A DNA stretch of 11,375 bases from Actinomycetota bacterium (GTDB lineage: Bacteria > Actinomycetota > Actinomycetes > S36-B12 > UBA10799), in contig JAUPKM010000072.1 of NCBI GenBank assembly GCA_030837445.1, forward strand, positions 1 to 11,375, read 5' to 3'. Under the pieces are notes generated by a model, which had not been told where the DNA came from, made no database searches, and worked only from the letters and a program-made list of their open reading frames with translations. Shown in pieces: positions 1-8,088 of this stretch. Numbering within the stretch: position 1 is the first letter of the stretch; every line of letters starts with the position of its first letter. Position numbers and translations under genes: made by a program.

Positions 1-2518
1 CGGAGATGACCAGGTGGTCGCGGGCACGCGTCAGCGCCACGTAGAGCAATCGGCTCGCCTCAACGTCGGGTGCGGGGGGCGGGCTCGTGTCACCGGCGGT
101 GGAGTAATCGTTGGTGAGGTGGACCTCAACCCGATCACCGTCGAGGGACAGGGACTGGGTGCCGGGGTCATCTCTGGTCAGGGCCGCGGTGAGCACGATC
201 GGCCACTGCAGCCCCTTGGCCTGATGGATAGTCGTGACGGTGACTCCAGCGGCATCGGGTTCGTCCAGCACCGCGGCGTTGGTGTGTGCCGCGGCGGCGA
301 GTTCCTCGGTGAGCCAGGCCGCGAACCGCCCGTCCGGCTCTGGGGTGGACCGGTGCCGGTCGTCGACGGATTCCCGCAGTTGGCAGATCTGCGTCCAGCC
401 GGCAAGCCATAGCCCACCGTCTGCAGCGGCCAGGATGGCCAGAACCGCCTGGGAGTCCACGATCAGATCCAGTGCTGCCGCCGGGCCGTGCCGACGCATC
501 GCCGTGCGCGCAGCCACCATCACGTCCAGGCTGCGGCTCACCGCGGGAACACCTGGCCGGTCGTTGCTACTTGCCGCTGACAGTGAGGCGTGGGCGGGCA
601 GCGACAGGGCGGCGTCGGTCTGGAGGGCGTGGCGGGTGAGGTCGGCGTCGGTGCACCCGAACACCGGGGATCGCAGCGCGATGAGTAAAGCCCGGGTGTC
701 CTCCTCCCGTGCGACAGCCAGCAGCGCCGCGGCGACCCCTTCGGCGACCGGATGTACGGCCATGTCGCGACTTGTGCGCACTGCCGGGGTGATGCCGCGG
801 GCGAGCAGTGCGGCCTCGATAGCGGGAACGCTGGTCCGGCTCGGAACCAGGATCGCCATGTCCGCGGGCCGGGGAGCCCGACGGTGCCGCCCGTCCCGGT
901 CGGGTGTGGCCGTCTCCACCCAGCGCCGCTCGTCGGAAGCCGTCAGCAGGTCGACGACCTGGTCGGCGAGGGCGTCCGCCTGCGCGATGCGGAAGTCCTT
1001 CGGGGCCGGCTTGGCAGTGGTGTCCGCTCCCGACGTGTCCTGGGGAGCGGGTGGCAGTAGGGCCGTGACCGTACCGAGGTGCGGCCCGACTCCGGCGCGG
1101 AACGCTCGCATCCGGGTGTACCCGGACGAGCCGGTGAAGAGTGCATTGACGGTATCGACGATTCGGGGCAGGCACCGTCGGGTGACGTCACCGTTCTCGG
1201 GTGGGCGCTGACCGATGAGGCGGGTGGCGAGTGCGTCGAACGTGGCAACGTCGGCCCCGCGGAATCCGAAGATCGACTGTTGCGGGTCGCCGACCATCAC
1301 CAGCGAATCGGTGAGGGCCAGCAGCAGTTCGGTCTGGGTTGCGTCGACGTCCTGGGCCTCGTCCAGCAGCACCACCGGGAAACGCTGGCGCAGCGAGGCA
1401 AGGACGTCGTCATCTGAGAGCAGCATCGCCAGTGCACGTTGCAGCAGTTCGTCCTGCAGCAACCAATCGGCGCGGCGGGCACTGGCCTGCACGTAGGTGG
1501 ACAGCGCCAGCGACCCGGCCACCCGAGCGTAGGCGCGGCGGGCCAGAACCTGTTGCCGTTCGAGTGCGTCGTTGTGCTCGTCGAATAGGTCGGCGATCCT
1601 GTCCAGTTCCGGGTGGCCGGTGGCAATGGCGTCGTCACGCATCTTCTGCGTCAGCCACCACAGCCGCCCCAGCTTCAGTCGTGGTGCCGGGGTATCGGGT
1701 CGTCGAGCGGCGAGGTCGGCGAGCAGTTCATCCGCCGGCGCCAACCGCTTCCGGAAATCCTGAGCGCGGGTGGCGCTGAGCCGGGTGGCCGCACGGGCCA
1801 GGCCGTCGCGGAAGGTGCGCAACTCGGCATGGGCGGCGGCTTCACTGAGGTGACCGTCGCCGGGAACGTTGAGGGCATGGAGTTCGGCCCAGGCGCGGTC
1901 GGTCTCCTGCTCGGCTTCGGCTCGCCAATGGCTGGCGCGGTCCGGTGCCCGCAGCAGCGCACCAGGAACGCGACCGATTAGACCGCGGGCGTCACTGTCC
2001 AAGAAGGCGCGGCGGCGAGATCCGGTCGTGCAGGCTCGCAGCGCAGCTGTCACCGGCCGGGTGGCCCGCAACTCGGCCAGCCTGCGGTGGAGGCGGGCGG
2101 CCATCTCTGCCTGCAGCACGGGGTCGATGTCCTCGCGCACCTCGACCCCGAACGGGATCTCCGCGGACACCGCATGCTGCATCAACAGGCGTCTGGCGAA
2201 CCCGTGGATTGTCCCGATGGGGGCCGCGCCCAACTCCGCGAGCGCCCGGCGGGCCCGAGTCACCTCCTGCACGGTGGCGTCCCTGGCTTCACGCCGTCCA
2301 TGACTCACCTCATCCAGCGCGGCGCGGACGCGGTCGAGCAGTTCGCGTCCGGCCGCCTCAGTGAAGGTGATCACGGCGATACCCGCTGGGCTCACGCCGC
2401 CGTCGAGGACGAGCGTCAGGAAATGTCCGACCAGCCAGTGGGTTTTGCCCTCACCGGCAACGGCCCGGCGCACGATCGGTGTCCGCGCGCCGGTGCCGCT
2501 CGGTGGGGTCCCGGTCAC
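1..2518 (-). CDS. UvrD/AddA-like superfamily 1 DNA helicase (C-terminus beyond window)
   Basis: This is a partial gene: 839 codons are present and the frame stays open to the left edge. It encodes an SF1A (UvrD/RecB/AddA-type) ATP-dependent 3'-5' DNA helicase. All core motifs are readable: Walker A AVAGEGKT (K25), motif Ia ITFTEAAGRELLDRV, TIHGF, Walker B VVLLDEAQD (D386-D390), motif III GDPQQSIFGFRGAD (Q414), motif IV with RR and the VNALF helix, motif V TIHQAKGL (about 763-770) and motif VI YVALTRARD (Y826-D834). The helicase core is therefore complete. Whether a RecB-type nuclease domain follows, as in AddA, cannot be seen. The start is a GTG whose bases overlap the TGA of the upstream AddB-like gene (GTGA, 2515-2518), which indicates translational coupling. 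The B-then-A order matches the known addBA operon. It is probably the motor subunit of a complex with the two genes upstream. The helicase family is certain; AddA-like assignment is an inference from order and architecture. Confidence 0.93.
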   Translation of the reverse strand, partial: MTGTPPSGTGARTPIVRRAVAGEGKTHWLVGHFLTLVLDGGVSPAGIAVITFTEAAGRELLDRVRAALDEVSHGRREARDATVQEVTRARRALAELGAAPIGTIHGFARRLLMQHAVSAEIPFGVEVREDIDPVLQAEMAARLHRRLAELRATRPVTAALRACTTGSRRRAFLDSDARGLIGRVPGALLRAPDRASHWRAEAEQETDRAWAELHALNVPGDGHLSEAAAHAELRTFRDGLARAATRLSATRAQDFRKRLAPADELLADLAARRPDTPAPRLKLGRLWWLTQKMRDDAIATGHPELDRIADLFDEHNDALERQQVLARRAYARVAGSLALSTYVQASARRADWLLQDELLQRALAMLLSDDDVLASLRQRFPVVLLDEAQDVDATQTELLLALTDSLVMVGDPQQSIFGFRGADVATFDALATRLIGQRPPENGDVTRRCLPRIVDTVNALFTGSSGYTRMRAFRAGVGPHLGTVTALLPPAPQDTSGADTTAKPAPKDFRIAQADALADQVVDLLTASDERRWVETATPDRDGRHRRAPRPADMAILVPSRTSVPAIEAALLARGITPAVRTSRDMAVHPVAEGVAAALLAVAREEDTRALLIALRSPVFGCTDADLTRHALQTDAALSLPAHASLSAASSNDRPGVPAVSRSLDVMVAARTAMRRHGPAAALDLIVDSQAVLAILAAADGGLWLAGWTQICQLRESVDDRHRSTPEPDGRFAAWLTEELAAAAHTNAAVLDEPDAAGVTVTTIHQAKGLQWPIVLTAALTRDDPGTQSLSLDGDRVEVHLTNDYSTAGDTSPPPAPDVEASRLLYVALTRARDHLVIS

Positions 2519-5500
2519 GGCTGGCTCCCTGCGGTTCCGGCAAGGTCGGTCACGCTCGCCGCCGGCGCCAACTGGTCCGGTGGCGCCGGAGCCGGAGCCT
2601 TGAGTGCCAGCGCGCGGACTCCCCGATCGGCCGTAGCGTATCCAGAGGAGGCTGGGACGAGGTCACCACAAAGCACGCAGTAGCGGTCATGGTCCTCACG
2701 GTTCCACGCGCCGCTGGGCAGCGTGCCGGCACGCACCAGCGCCACGGGCACTGTCAGACGGCCGCTCAGGTAGTCGGTCAGTTCCGACAGGTCGTAGTCA
2801 CTGGTGCCATCGCTGAGCAGGTCCTTGGCCCGGTAGCTACTGTTCCGGGTCGTCGCATAGAGCAGGCGGGCGGATCGGCGGTCTCCGGCCAGCAGCCGCA
2901 GCCAGGCATACACCGCGAGTTGGAAGCCGCTACCGGTGACACCCGTCTTGTAGTCGGTCACCAGAATCCTGCCGGCGGGCAGGTCATCAATTCGATCGAC
3001 TCGGCCGGCCAGATCCAGTGCGCCCGAGGGCAGTTCCAGAGTTCCCGGGCCCAGTTCCGCTTCCTCCACCGCGCCTATGGATCCACCCTCAGCGGCAAGG
3101 AAGGCGGCCAGCGAGTCCGCGACGCGCGAGATGTCCGCCACGCCGCGGGCAATGTCGCTGTCAGTGAGGCGGAAGCGGAAGCCCCACAGCGACGTGTCAC
3201 GGCTGTCGCGGCCTTCGTTGAGAGCGTCTGGTCGGCCGCCGACCGCATCCCAGAGCGCCTGCCCGGTGAGTGCATCCGACCGGGCGCCCCCGATCAGGAC
3301 ATCGTCCTCGGACAACCGCTGCAGCGCCTCATGCAGCCAACTGCCGTAGGCGCGCGGATCCATCTCGGCCGGATCCAGATCCTCGGGGCCACCGACCCCG
3401 AGCATCCGCTGAGCCCACCACCCCGCCGGGCAGCCCAGAAGCTTCTCCAACGACGACGGCGACGCCCGCCGCGGGCCGCGCCGGAAATCCGGGCTGAACC
3501 GATCCGGATACTCCCGGGCAACCGAACGCAGATCGCCGTCGAAGGCATCCACGGCGACGGGCTCCTGGGCGGTGGGCTCCTGGGCGCCGACCTCAACCGG
3601 GCCGGAGGCTCTGGCGTGGGCGCACGCCACTGCCGCCGAGAGGTCGACCTCCAGGCCCGTGACCTGCCGGGCCGCGTCCGAGTCAGTGCCGCAACGCAGT
3701 AGCGACGCGGCCGCATCGGCGGGACCCAAAAGCCCCAGCGTGCCATCGTCGACGCGGTGGAACTGTTCGGCGCGGGAACCGAAATGGTCGGTCTCGGGCG
3801 CGAGAAGTCCGGCCTCCTGCGCAGCAATGAGGTAGCGGCTGGGCTCGCGGGTCACCGTGCGCAACATGTCGCTGCGCGGGTACGAGACCGTCGCCCAGCG
3901 CACACCGGCCAGTGCGGCGATCAGCCAGCGCATCCCGTCCTCAGCCGCGGGTCCTTCCGAGATTCGACCCGGGACTTCCTCGTTCGGGGCCCGGAATTGC
4001 TGCACCTCATCACTGACGGCACGAAGTTGTTGAATGTCGCCCGGCGACAACGGACCAACCGCCGATTGCACACCAGGGAATTGGTCATCGGCCGCACCGA
4101 CGACCACAAGTACCCGTGCGGACATCGCCCACGCCGCTGACAGCCCGGCGATGCGAACGCCGTCGCCCGGGGTCGCCACCGAGGTACCCAGCACCGCGCT
4201 GAGATCCCCCAACGCCTCTGCCCACGTCGTGTTGCCGGCACGTACGTGCCACATTTCCAAGAGCCCCACTGTCCGCTCGGCGGCGGCGTCGTCGACCAAC
4301 CCCGCCGGAACCACCCGGGCCAGCACGGCCGCCAACGCCGAACCGATATCCGACCACGGGATTGGTGACCGTTCCGAGGTGGCCAGGGTGTGGATCGCGG
4401 CCGCGATCTCACGCAGGCACTCCGCCGCGTCGGCCATCGCCGCCTCAGAGGCCGCCTCGGGTGGCAGCAGTTGCGTCGACCAGCCAGCCGGGTCGGTACC
4501 CCTGATCGCTTGCCATACCTCCCGGACCCGTGCGTCACCAAGTTGGACACCTCGGTCGTCGCGCAGGACGGCAGCGCGCGCAACGGTGACCAGCTGGTCC
4601 ATCCGCAGGTCCGCTGGCTGACGAACCTCGGACACCGCGTCAGCGATCGCGGCGATGACCCGTCCAGTGGCGGTGTCCCACAGCCGTCGGACCTGTCCGC
4701 CGACATCACCGCCGAGGAAGCCATAGTCGACCGGTACCTGTGCGCACGCCAACGAGGCCGCAATCAGGCTGGCGTAGCGGTCGACCTCAGATGATGCGAC
4801 CGCGACGACGATGTCGCGGGCTGCGACACCACTCTCCAACGCCAGCGTCACCCGGCGCGCCGCCAGCATCGACTCATCCACCGGGTCGACGGTGCAGGAC
4901 ACTCCAGCCAGCACATCACCGACTTGCGCCACCAGCGCCGCCGGATCAACCCGGTGCAAGTCCACCATCAGTCCCAACCGGGCGAGCCACTCCCCTTCGG
5001 CGGGCGTCGGGACACTCAACGTTGCGTCCACCCAAACCGAGTCCGCCACCAGGCCCGGCTCGATGTCGGCACCGAGAAGCTCGCCGGGCAACATGACATC
5101 TGCGTCCGCCAGGTCCTGGCAGACGACGCGGTACAACTCGTCCAGCCCGGTCAACCGGGCATGGTCGGCGACCGGCGTTGTCGCGGCCACCAGCCGAGCC
5201 CGACCGTCGGCCCCCGCCTGGTCCCAGACGCCGACGGCGGCCTGTAACGCGTCGGTCACCCCGAGTCGTCCGTTCAGTGGTGCGAAGTAGCCGGCAGCCG
5301 CGTTCCGACGCACCGCATCGGCGACATCACGGACCGGATCTGCCAGCCGTCGGCCACCGAGTGCGACCCGATCGGCGACCCTCAGGGCGGCAGCCGGGAC
5401 TGTCGCGGCTGACACTCCCACGTGCAGACAGCTGAGACTGGAACGGGCCATCGACAATCGCAACTCCCGCGCCTCGGCTCCCGTCGACACGATCACGACA

Positions 5501-5646
5501 ACCGGGCAGGTCGGGTCCAGTCGCCGTGCGTTGGTCACCACCGCGGCGAGGCGCCCCAGAAACCCGGAGCCCTCCCCGACGGATTGCCGCATCGGCTCTA
5601 GCATCTGGTCGTCGACTTCCCCAGCCACTGCCGATTCACCGTGCAC
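2515..5646 (-). CDS. AddB-like PD-(D/E)XK nuclease family protein
   Basis: The protein has 1043 residues, with a long N-terminal part resembling an inactivated RecC/AddB helicase fold (VVVIVSTGAEARELR near residue 50, and no Walker A motif) and a C-terminal RecB-family nuclease. The nuclease residues are all visible: H772 in GSWLHEAL, D884 in GRVDRIDD, D898 and K900 in VTDYKTG, and Q909/Y913 in FQLAVYAW. AddB proteins bracket this domain with four cysteines binding a 4Fe-4S cluster; here C739 (LLGCPAGWW), C990 and C993 (YCVLC) are present, but the expected last cysteine about six residues further on is absent. The GTG start at 5646 overlaps the end of the NERD-helicase gene by 11 bases and has no clear Shine-Dalgarno. 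An in-frame ATG at 5604, behind GGGGAAG, is an alternative. It probably cuts DNA unwound by the downstream AddA-like helicase. Family assignment is firm; the role is inferred. Confidence 0.9.
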   Translation of the reverse strand: MHGESAVAGEVDDQMLEPMRQSVGEGSGFLGRLAAVVTNARRLDPTCPVVVIVSTGAEARELRLSMARSSLSCLHVGVSAATVPAAALRVADRVALGGRRLADPVRDVADAVRRNAAAGYFAPLNGRLGVTDALQAAVGVWDQAGADGRARLVAATTPVADHARLTGLDELYRVVCQDLADADVMLPGELLGADIEPGLVADSVWVDATLSVPTPAEGEWLARLGLMVDLHRVDPAALVAQVGDVLAGVSCTVDPVDESMLAARRVTLALESGVAARDIVVAVASSEVDRYASLIAASLACAQVPVDYGFLGGDVGGQVRRLWDTATGRVIAAIADAVSEVRQPADLRMDQLVTVARAAVLRDDRGVQLGDARVREVWQAIRGTDPAGWSTQLLPPEAASEAAMADAAECLREIAAAIHTLATSERSPIPWSDIGSALAAVLARVVPAGLVDDAAAERTVGLLEMWHVRAGNTTWAEALGDLSAVLGTSVATPGDGVRIAGLSAAWAMSARVLVVVGAADDQFPGVQSAVGPLSPGDIQQLRAVSDEVQQFRAPNEEVPGRISEGPAAEDGMRWLIAALAGVRWATVSYPRSDMLRTVTREPSRYLIAAQEAGLLAPETDHFGSRAEQFHRVDDGTLGLLGPADAAASLLRCGTDSDAARQVTGLEVDLSAAVACAHARASGPVEVGAQEPTAQEPVAVDAFDGDLRSVAREYPDRFSPDFRRGPRRASPSSLEKLLGCPAGWWAQRMLGVGGPEDLDPAEMDPRAYGSWLHEALQRLSEDDVLIGGARSDALTGQALWDAVGGRPDALNEGRDSRDTSLWGFRFRLTDSDIARGVADISRVADSLAAFLAAEGGSIGAVEEAELGPGTLELPSGALDLAGRVDRIDDLPAGRILVTDYKTGVTGSGFQLAVYAWLRLLAGDRRSARLLYATTRNSSYRAKDLLSDGTSDYDLSELTDYLSGRLTVPVALVRAGTLPSGAWNREDHDRYCVLCGDLVPASSGYATADRGVRALALKAPAPAPPDQLAPAASVTDLAGTAGSQP

Positions 5647-7321
5647 CCAGGTGCGCGAGGCCGTCCTCGGTGGCGAGAATCGTCAACCGGTCCTGGGCTC
5701 GAGTGATACCGACGTTGATCAGGTCGTGGTAGGGGCCGCGACTGGACACGTTCACATCGGTGATGATGACCGCGGGTGCCTCCAAACCCTTGAACGAGTG
5801 GATCGTGGAGTAACGCACGTTCCCCTTGACCACTGGACCACCCTGGCGGTAGTCGACCAACAGTGGCGCCAACCAGCCATCGGTGCACCGCTGCGCGGCC
5901 GAGTCCCGGTAGCGGGACAACACGACGATGTCGTGCAACTCGAAACCGTCGTCTCGCAGGTCGCGGACAGCCTGCACGAGCATCGACTGCTGCTCGACCG
6001 GATCCCGATACACCAGGTGGGTCGGCCGGTAGCCGTCGGCGGCCCGGCGACACAGCACCGGGTGCCCCCCGGACGCCCCGAGTAGCTCGGCCTCCGCCGC
6101 GATCCCGGGCAGGTTGCGACAGTTGGTGTACAGGTGGAACCACGCCGCCGGACCCATCCGCTCGCGCAACACCTGCGCGGGCGCCTCGGTGTAGATCGCC
6201 TGATCAGCGAAATCGCCGAAGAACAGACAACGTCCCTCAACCAGTCCACCGGCGACGAGTTGATCCATCACGTCCAACCAATTCGGGCGGCAAAGATCCT
6301 GTGCCTCGTCCACCACCAGATAGTCGACGCGGTCCCACCCGTCCGCCGCCGCCCACGCCGCGACCGGCAGCGTCTCCTCCCAGAAGCTCTGATCACGGTC
6401 GTCAGCGGGTGTCAGTCCGGCAACCTCCAACATCAACCCCGGCAACGTCGCCACCGACAGGCCAGGGACGTCACGTGCCTGCACCTGCAGGTGTGCAGCC
6501 AGAGCGCGGTTGAAGCACAGCAGCAGGCCGCGTCGTCCGGCCGACGCCTCCGCCCGAGCCGCCTTCAGCGCCAGCAACGTCTTTCCGCACCCGGCGGGGC
6601 CCGACACCACAATCCGGTCGTTGCCGTTAAGCCCGGCGACCACCGCAGACTGCTCCTCCAACAGCTGACCCAGCTCGAGATCCCGCGCCCTGCGCAGATC
6701 CGCCCGCGTCGGTTCACTGTGCAACTGCGGTTTCAACACCGACACAATCCTGTGGCTCTCGGCAGAACCGGGACCCACTATCGATGGCCATCGATGCCCG
6801 GCCCGCGCCCTGTTCGCCCGACCCGCATCGATGACTCCGGTCAGCACCGCGACGATGTCGCCGGTCAGGTCGTCGGCGTCCAACAGTTGCCAGTCGTGCC
6901 ACTCCAGACTGCCAGCCAGATCCCGGCGAGCCTGCAGACGCGTGAACCAAACACAGGACTCCACATGGATCGACGTCAGGCCCATCCGCTGCGCGAGGAA
7001 CTTCTCGATCGCGAACTTCGCCGTATCCGCTTGTTGGAAAGGGCCGCGCATTGTCGGCTTCGACGTGCCCAGCAGCCAGGCCCCCTGGCCATCCCGCTCC
7101 ACCGACAGATGTGACTTGACCTCGACCACCACCACCCCGACTCCCGGCGCGATCACCACGAAGTCCGCCTCGCCGCGTTGCTGGGTGGGATGCTCGGCCA
7201 ACCGCAGCGAATGCAAGGCGACCCAGTCGTCGGCCCCCGATGCCCCCGCTAGCGCGGCGAACACCGCCTTCTCCCCCGGCGGCGCGTCCTCATCGATACG
7301 CGACGGAATCATCCGCACCAT
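5636..7321 (-). CDS. NERD nuclease-domain / UvrD-like helicase fusion protein
   Basis: The 561-residue protein joins an N-terminal NERD (nuclease-related) domain to an SF1 helicase. NERD residues are E17 (PPGEKAVF), D53 (GEADFVVI) and E67-x-K69 (VVVVEVKS), the pattern of a PD-(D/E)XK-like active site. Helicase motifs follow: Walker A GPAGCGKT (K247), Walker B VVDEAQD (D338-D342), FFGDFADQAIY as motif III, YTNCRN, motif V TIHSFKGLEA (H508, K511) and motif VI VGITRAQDR (R541). It should be a DNA-dependent ATPase with a nuclease-type domain. The ATG at 7321 is preferred because GAGGGGG sits eight bases upstream; a GTG at 7330 would add three residues. The gene follows the unknown 169-residue protein by 118 bases and overlaps the AddB-like gene by 11 bases, so it is probably translated in coupling with it. 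Family is confident; the target substrate is unknown. Confidence 0.92.
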   Translation of the reverse strand: MVRMIPSRIDEDAPPGEKAVFAALAGASGADDWVALHSLRLAEHPTQQRGEADFVVIAPGVGVVVVEVKSHLSVERDGQGAWLLGTSKPTMRGPFQQADTAKFAIEKFLAQRMGLTSIHVESCVWFTRLQARRDLAGSLEWHDWQLLDADDLTGDIVAVLTGVIDAGRANRARAGHRWPSIVGPGSAESHRIVSVLKPQLHSEPTRADLRRARDLELGQLLEEQSAVVAGLNGNDRIVVSGPAGCGKTLLALKAARAEASAGRRGLLLCFNRALAAHLQVQARDVPGLSVATLPGLMLEVAGLTPADDRDQSFWEETLPVAAWAAADGWDRVDYLVVDEAQDLCRPNWLDVMDQLVAGGLVEGRCLFFGDFADQAIYTEAPAQVLRERMGPAAWFHLYTNCRNLPGIAAEAELLGASGGHPVLCRRAADGYRPTHLVYRDPVEQQSMLVQAVRDLRDDGFELHDIVVLSRYRDSAAQRCTDGWLAPLLVDYRQGGPVVKGNVRYSTIHSFKGLEAPAVIITDVNVSSRGPYHDLINVGITRAQDRLTILATEDGLAHLGAR

Positions 7322-7349
7322 CCCCGCCACCCCCTCACTCTCACCGGCC

Positions 7350-7376
7350 GGGTGACCTCAGAAACCGACGTCACCC
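7350..7376. promoter_or_regulatory. Inverted repeat upstream of the NERD-helicase gene
   Basis: Seven-base arms GGGTGAC (7350-7356) and GTCACCC (7370-7376) flank a 13-base spacer in the 118-base gap, 29 bases upstream of the ATG at 7321. The size would suit a dimeric repressor site. It lacks a T-tract, so it is a poor candidate for an intrinsic terminator. No convincing -10 box was found in the gap, so the downstream genes may simply be read from the promoter of the 169-residue gene. Functional role is uncertain. Confidence 0.3.
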
Positions 7377-7439
7377 CCATCCTCCCGCCCAACCCGCGTC
7401 GAGCGCGCGCCGAACGGCGAGCAGGGCAGCCGCCACCTG

Positions 7440-7949
7440 TCAGAGGCGGCGCTCAACAGCAGGATCCTGCAGGACCTCCGCCAACTCCGGGACCTCCTCG
7501 ACCGTGTATCCGGTCGCGACCAGTTCGTCACAGATCGCCTCGGCAAGGCGGCCGGGGAAACGCACCGTGTCGCCATGCATAGTGGTGCGTTCCACTGTGC
7601 CGAAGTTGTCGACGATCTCGGCGGGCAGCGCTGCCAGCATCGTGGCGTGCGGATCCGGTGGCCAATCCACATCCTGGTAGGGGCCGAAGGCGGATAGGTC
7701 GAACGGTTCCTCGCCCATCGGCGGCGTGTCCCCGGAATCCTCGTCCACCGCCCACTCCAGGATCTCCGCCACGATCGCTGGCTCGACCCCCGCACGCAGC
7801 TCACCAAAGGTGGTGACCTTGAGCACCGCCCGCCAACTCAGCGCCGTCTTGGCCAGCGACTCGGGCAGCGCGACGAACTGGTCGCGGCGCTTCTCGTCCT
7901 CGTAACCGACTTCGGTCCTCGCCCACCAGATGGGTTCATATGGCGCCAT
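7440..7949 (-). CDS. Hypothetical acidic protein, first gene of the helicase-nuclease operon
   Basis: The 169-residue protein matches no family I recognise. It starts MAPYEPIWWARTEVGYEDEK and is rich in Asp and Glu. The middle holds an acidic, proline-containing stretch (about GEEPFDLSAFGPYQDVDWPP) and the C-terminus has two short helical-looking segments (AEAICDELV and EEVPELAEVLQD). There is no signal peptide, membrane segment or obvious catalytic motif. The ATG at 7949 is chosen because AAGGAGG lies directly upstream (7953-7959); a 19-residue longer reading frame starting at 8006 has no such support. It lies 118 bases before the NERD-helicase gene on the same strand, so it is probably co-transcribed and could be an accessory or specificity subunit. 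That role is inferred from position only. Confidence 0.75.
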   Translation of the reverse strand: MAPYEPIWWARTEVGYEDEKRRDQFVALPESLAKTALSWRAVLKVTTFGELRAGVEPAIVAEILEWAVDEDSGDTPPMGEEPFDLSAFGPYQDVDWPPDPHATMLAALPAEIVDNFGTVERTTMHGDTVRFPGRLAEAICDELVATGYTVEEVPELAEVLQDPAVERRL

Positions 7950-7952
7950 GGT

Positions 7953-7959
7953 CCTCCTT
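7953..7959 (-). promoter_or_regulatory. Strong Shine-Dalgarno of the 169-residue gene
   Basis: On the minus strand AAGGAGG is followed by ACC and then the ATG at 7949. The spacing of three bases is short, but the match to the 16S rRNA tail is perfect over seven bases, and it fixes the start of this gene. Confidence 0.7.
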
Positions 7960-8063
7960 CCAGAAGATTCCCCCACGTCAGTTGCGGCCCCGCTTGAAGT
8001 CTGCACCCACCTGAATTCCGCAACCTGGAGGAGTCACGGGCGTGCCGCCTCCGCTTACGTGGC

Positions 8064-8081
8064 TATAACTTCCAGGTTATA
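8064..8081. promoter_or_regulatory. Palindromic operator at the toxin-antitoxin promoter
   Basis: The sequence TATAACTTCCAGGTTATA has perfect six-base arms (TATAAC and GTTATA) and seven of nine possible pairs match. It overlaps the -10 box of the toxin gene, so a bound protein would block RNA polymerase. Type II antitoxins with an XRE helix-turn-helix usually repress their own operon from such sites, so the protein encoded at 8451-8810 is the likely ligand. Binding itself is inferred. Confidence 0.55.
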
Positions 8082-8083
8082 CT
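8078..8083 (+). promoter_or_regulatory. -10 box (TATACT) of the toxin-antitoxin operon, leaderless
   Basis: TATACT fits the actinobacterial TANNNT -10 pattern. Five bases separate it from the GTG at 8089, so transcription would begin at or within a base of the start codon and give a leaderless mRNA. No Shine-Dalgarno is present before the GTG, in agreement. Confidence 0.6.
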
Positions 8084-8088
8084 ACTGT

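Noticed and set aside
234..1211. Long plus-strand open frame (325 codons)
   Set aside because: It lies wholly opposite the AddA-like helicase gene, whose motifs are unmistakable. The translation is Ser/Arg/Ala-rich without domains, the usual antisense shadow in GC-rich DNA.
2479..3702. Long plus-strand open frame (407 codons)
   Set aside because: It is antisense to the nuclease domain of the AddB-like gene and reads as low-complexity Arg/Gly/Gln-rich sequence. No start signal supports it.
3921..4763. Minus-strand open frame in a second reading frame (280 codons)
   Set aside because: It is out of frame inside the AddB-like gene, is Arg/Trp/Pro-rich, and does not reflect a frameshift because the main frame is continuous.
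6134..7114. Plus-strand open frame (326 codons)
   Set aside because: It is antisense to the NERD-helicase gene and its product is Arg/Gln/His-rich with no recognisable domain.
7930..8088. N-terminal extension of the toxin gene from an ATG at 7930
   Set aside because: It would run through the -10 box and palindrome and overlap the first codons and Shine-Dalgarno of the divergent 169-residue gene. The RelE/HigB core begins after 8089.
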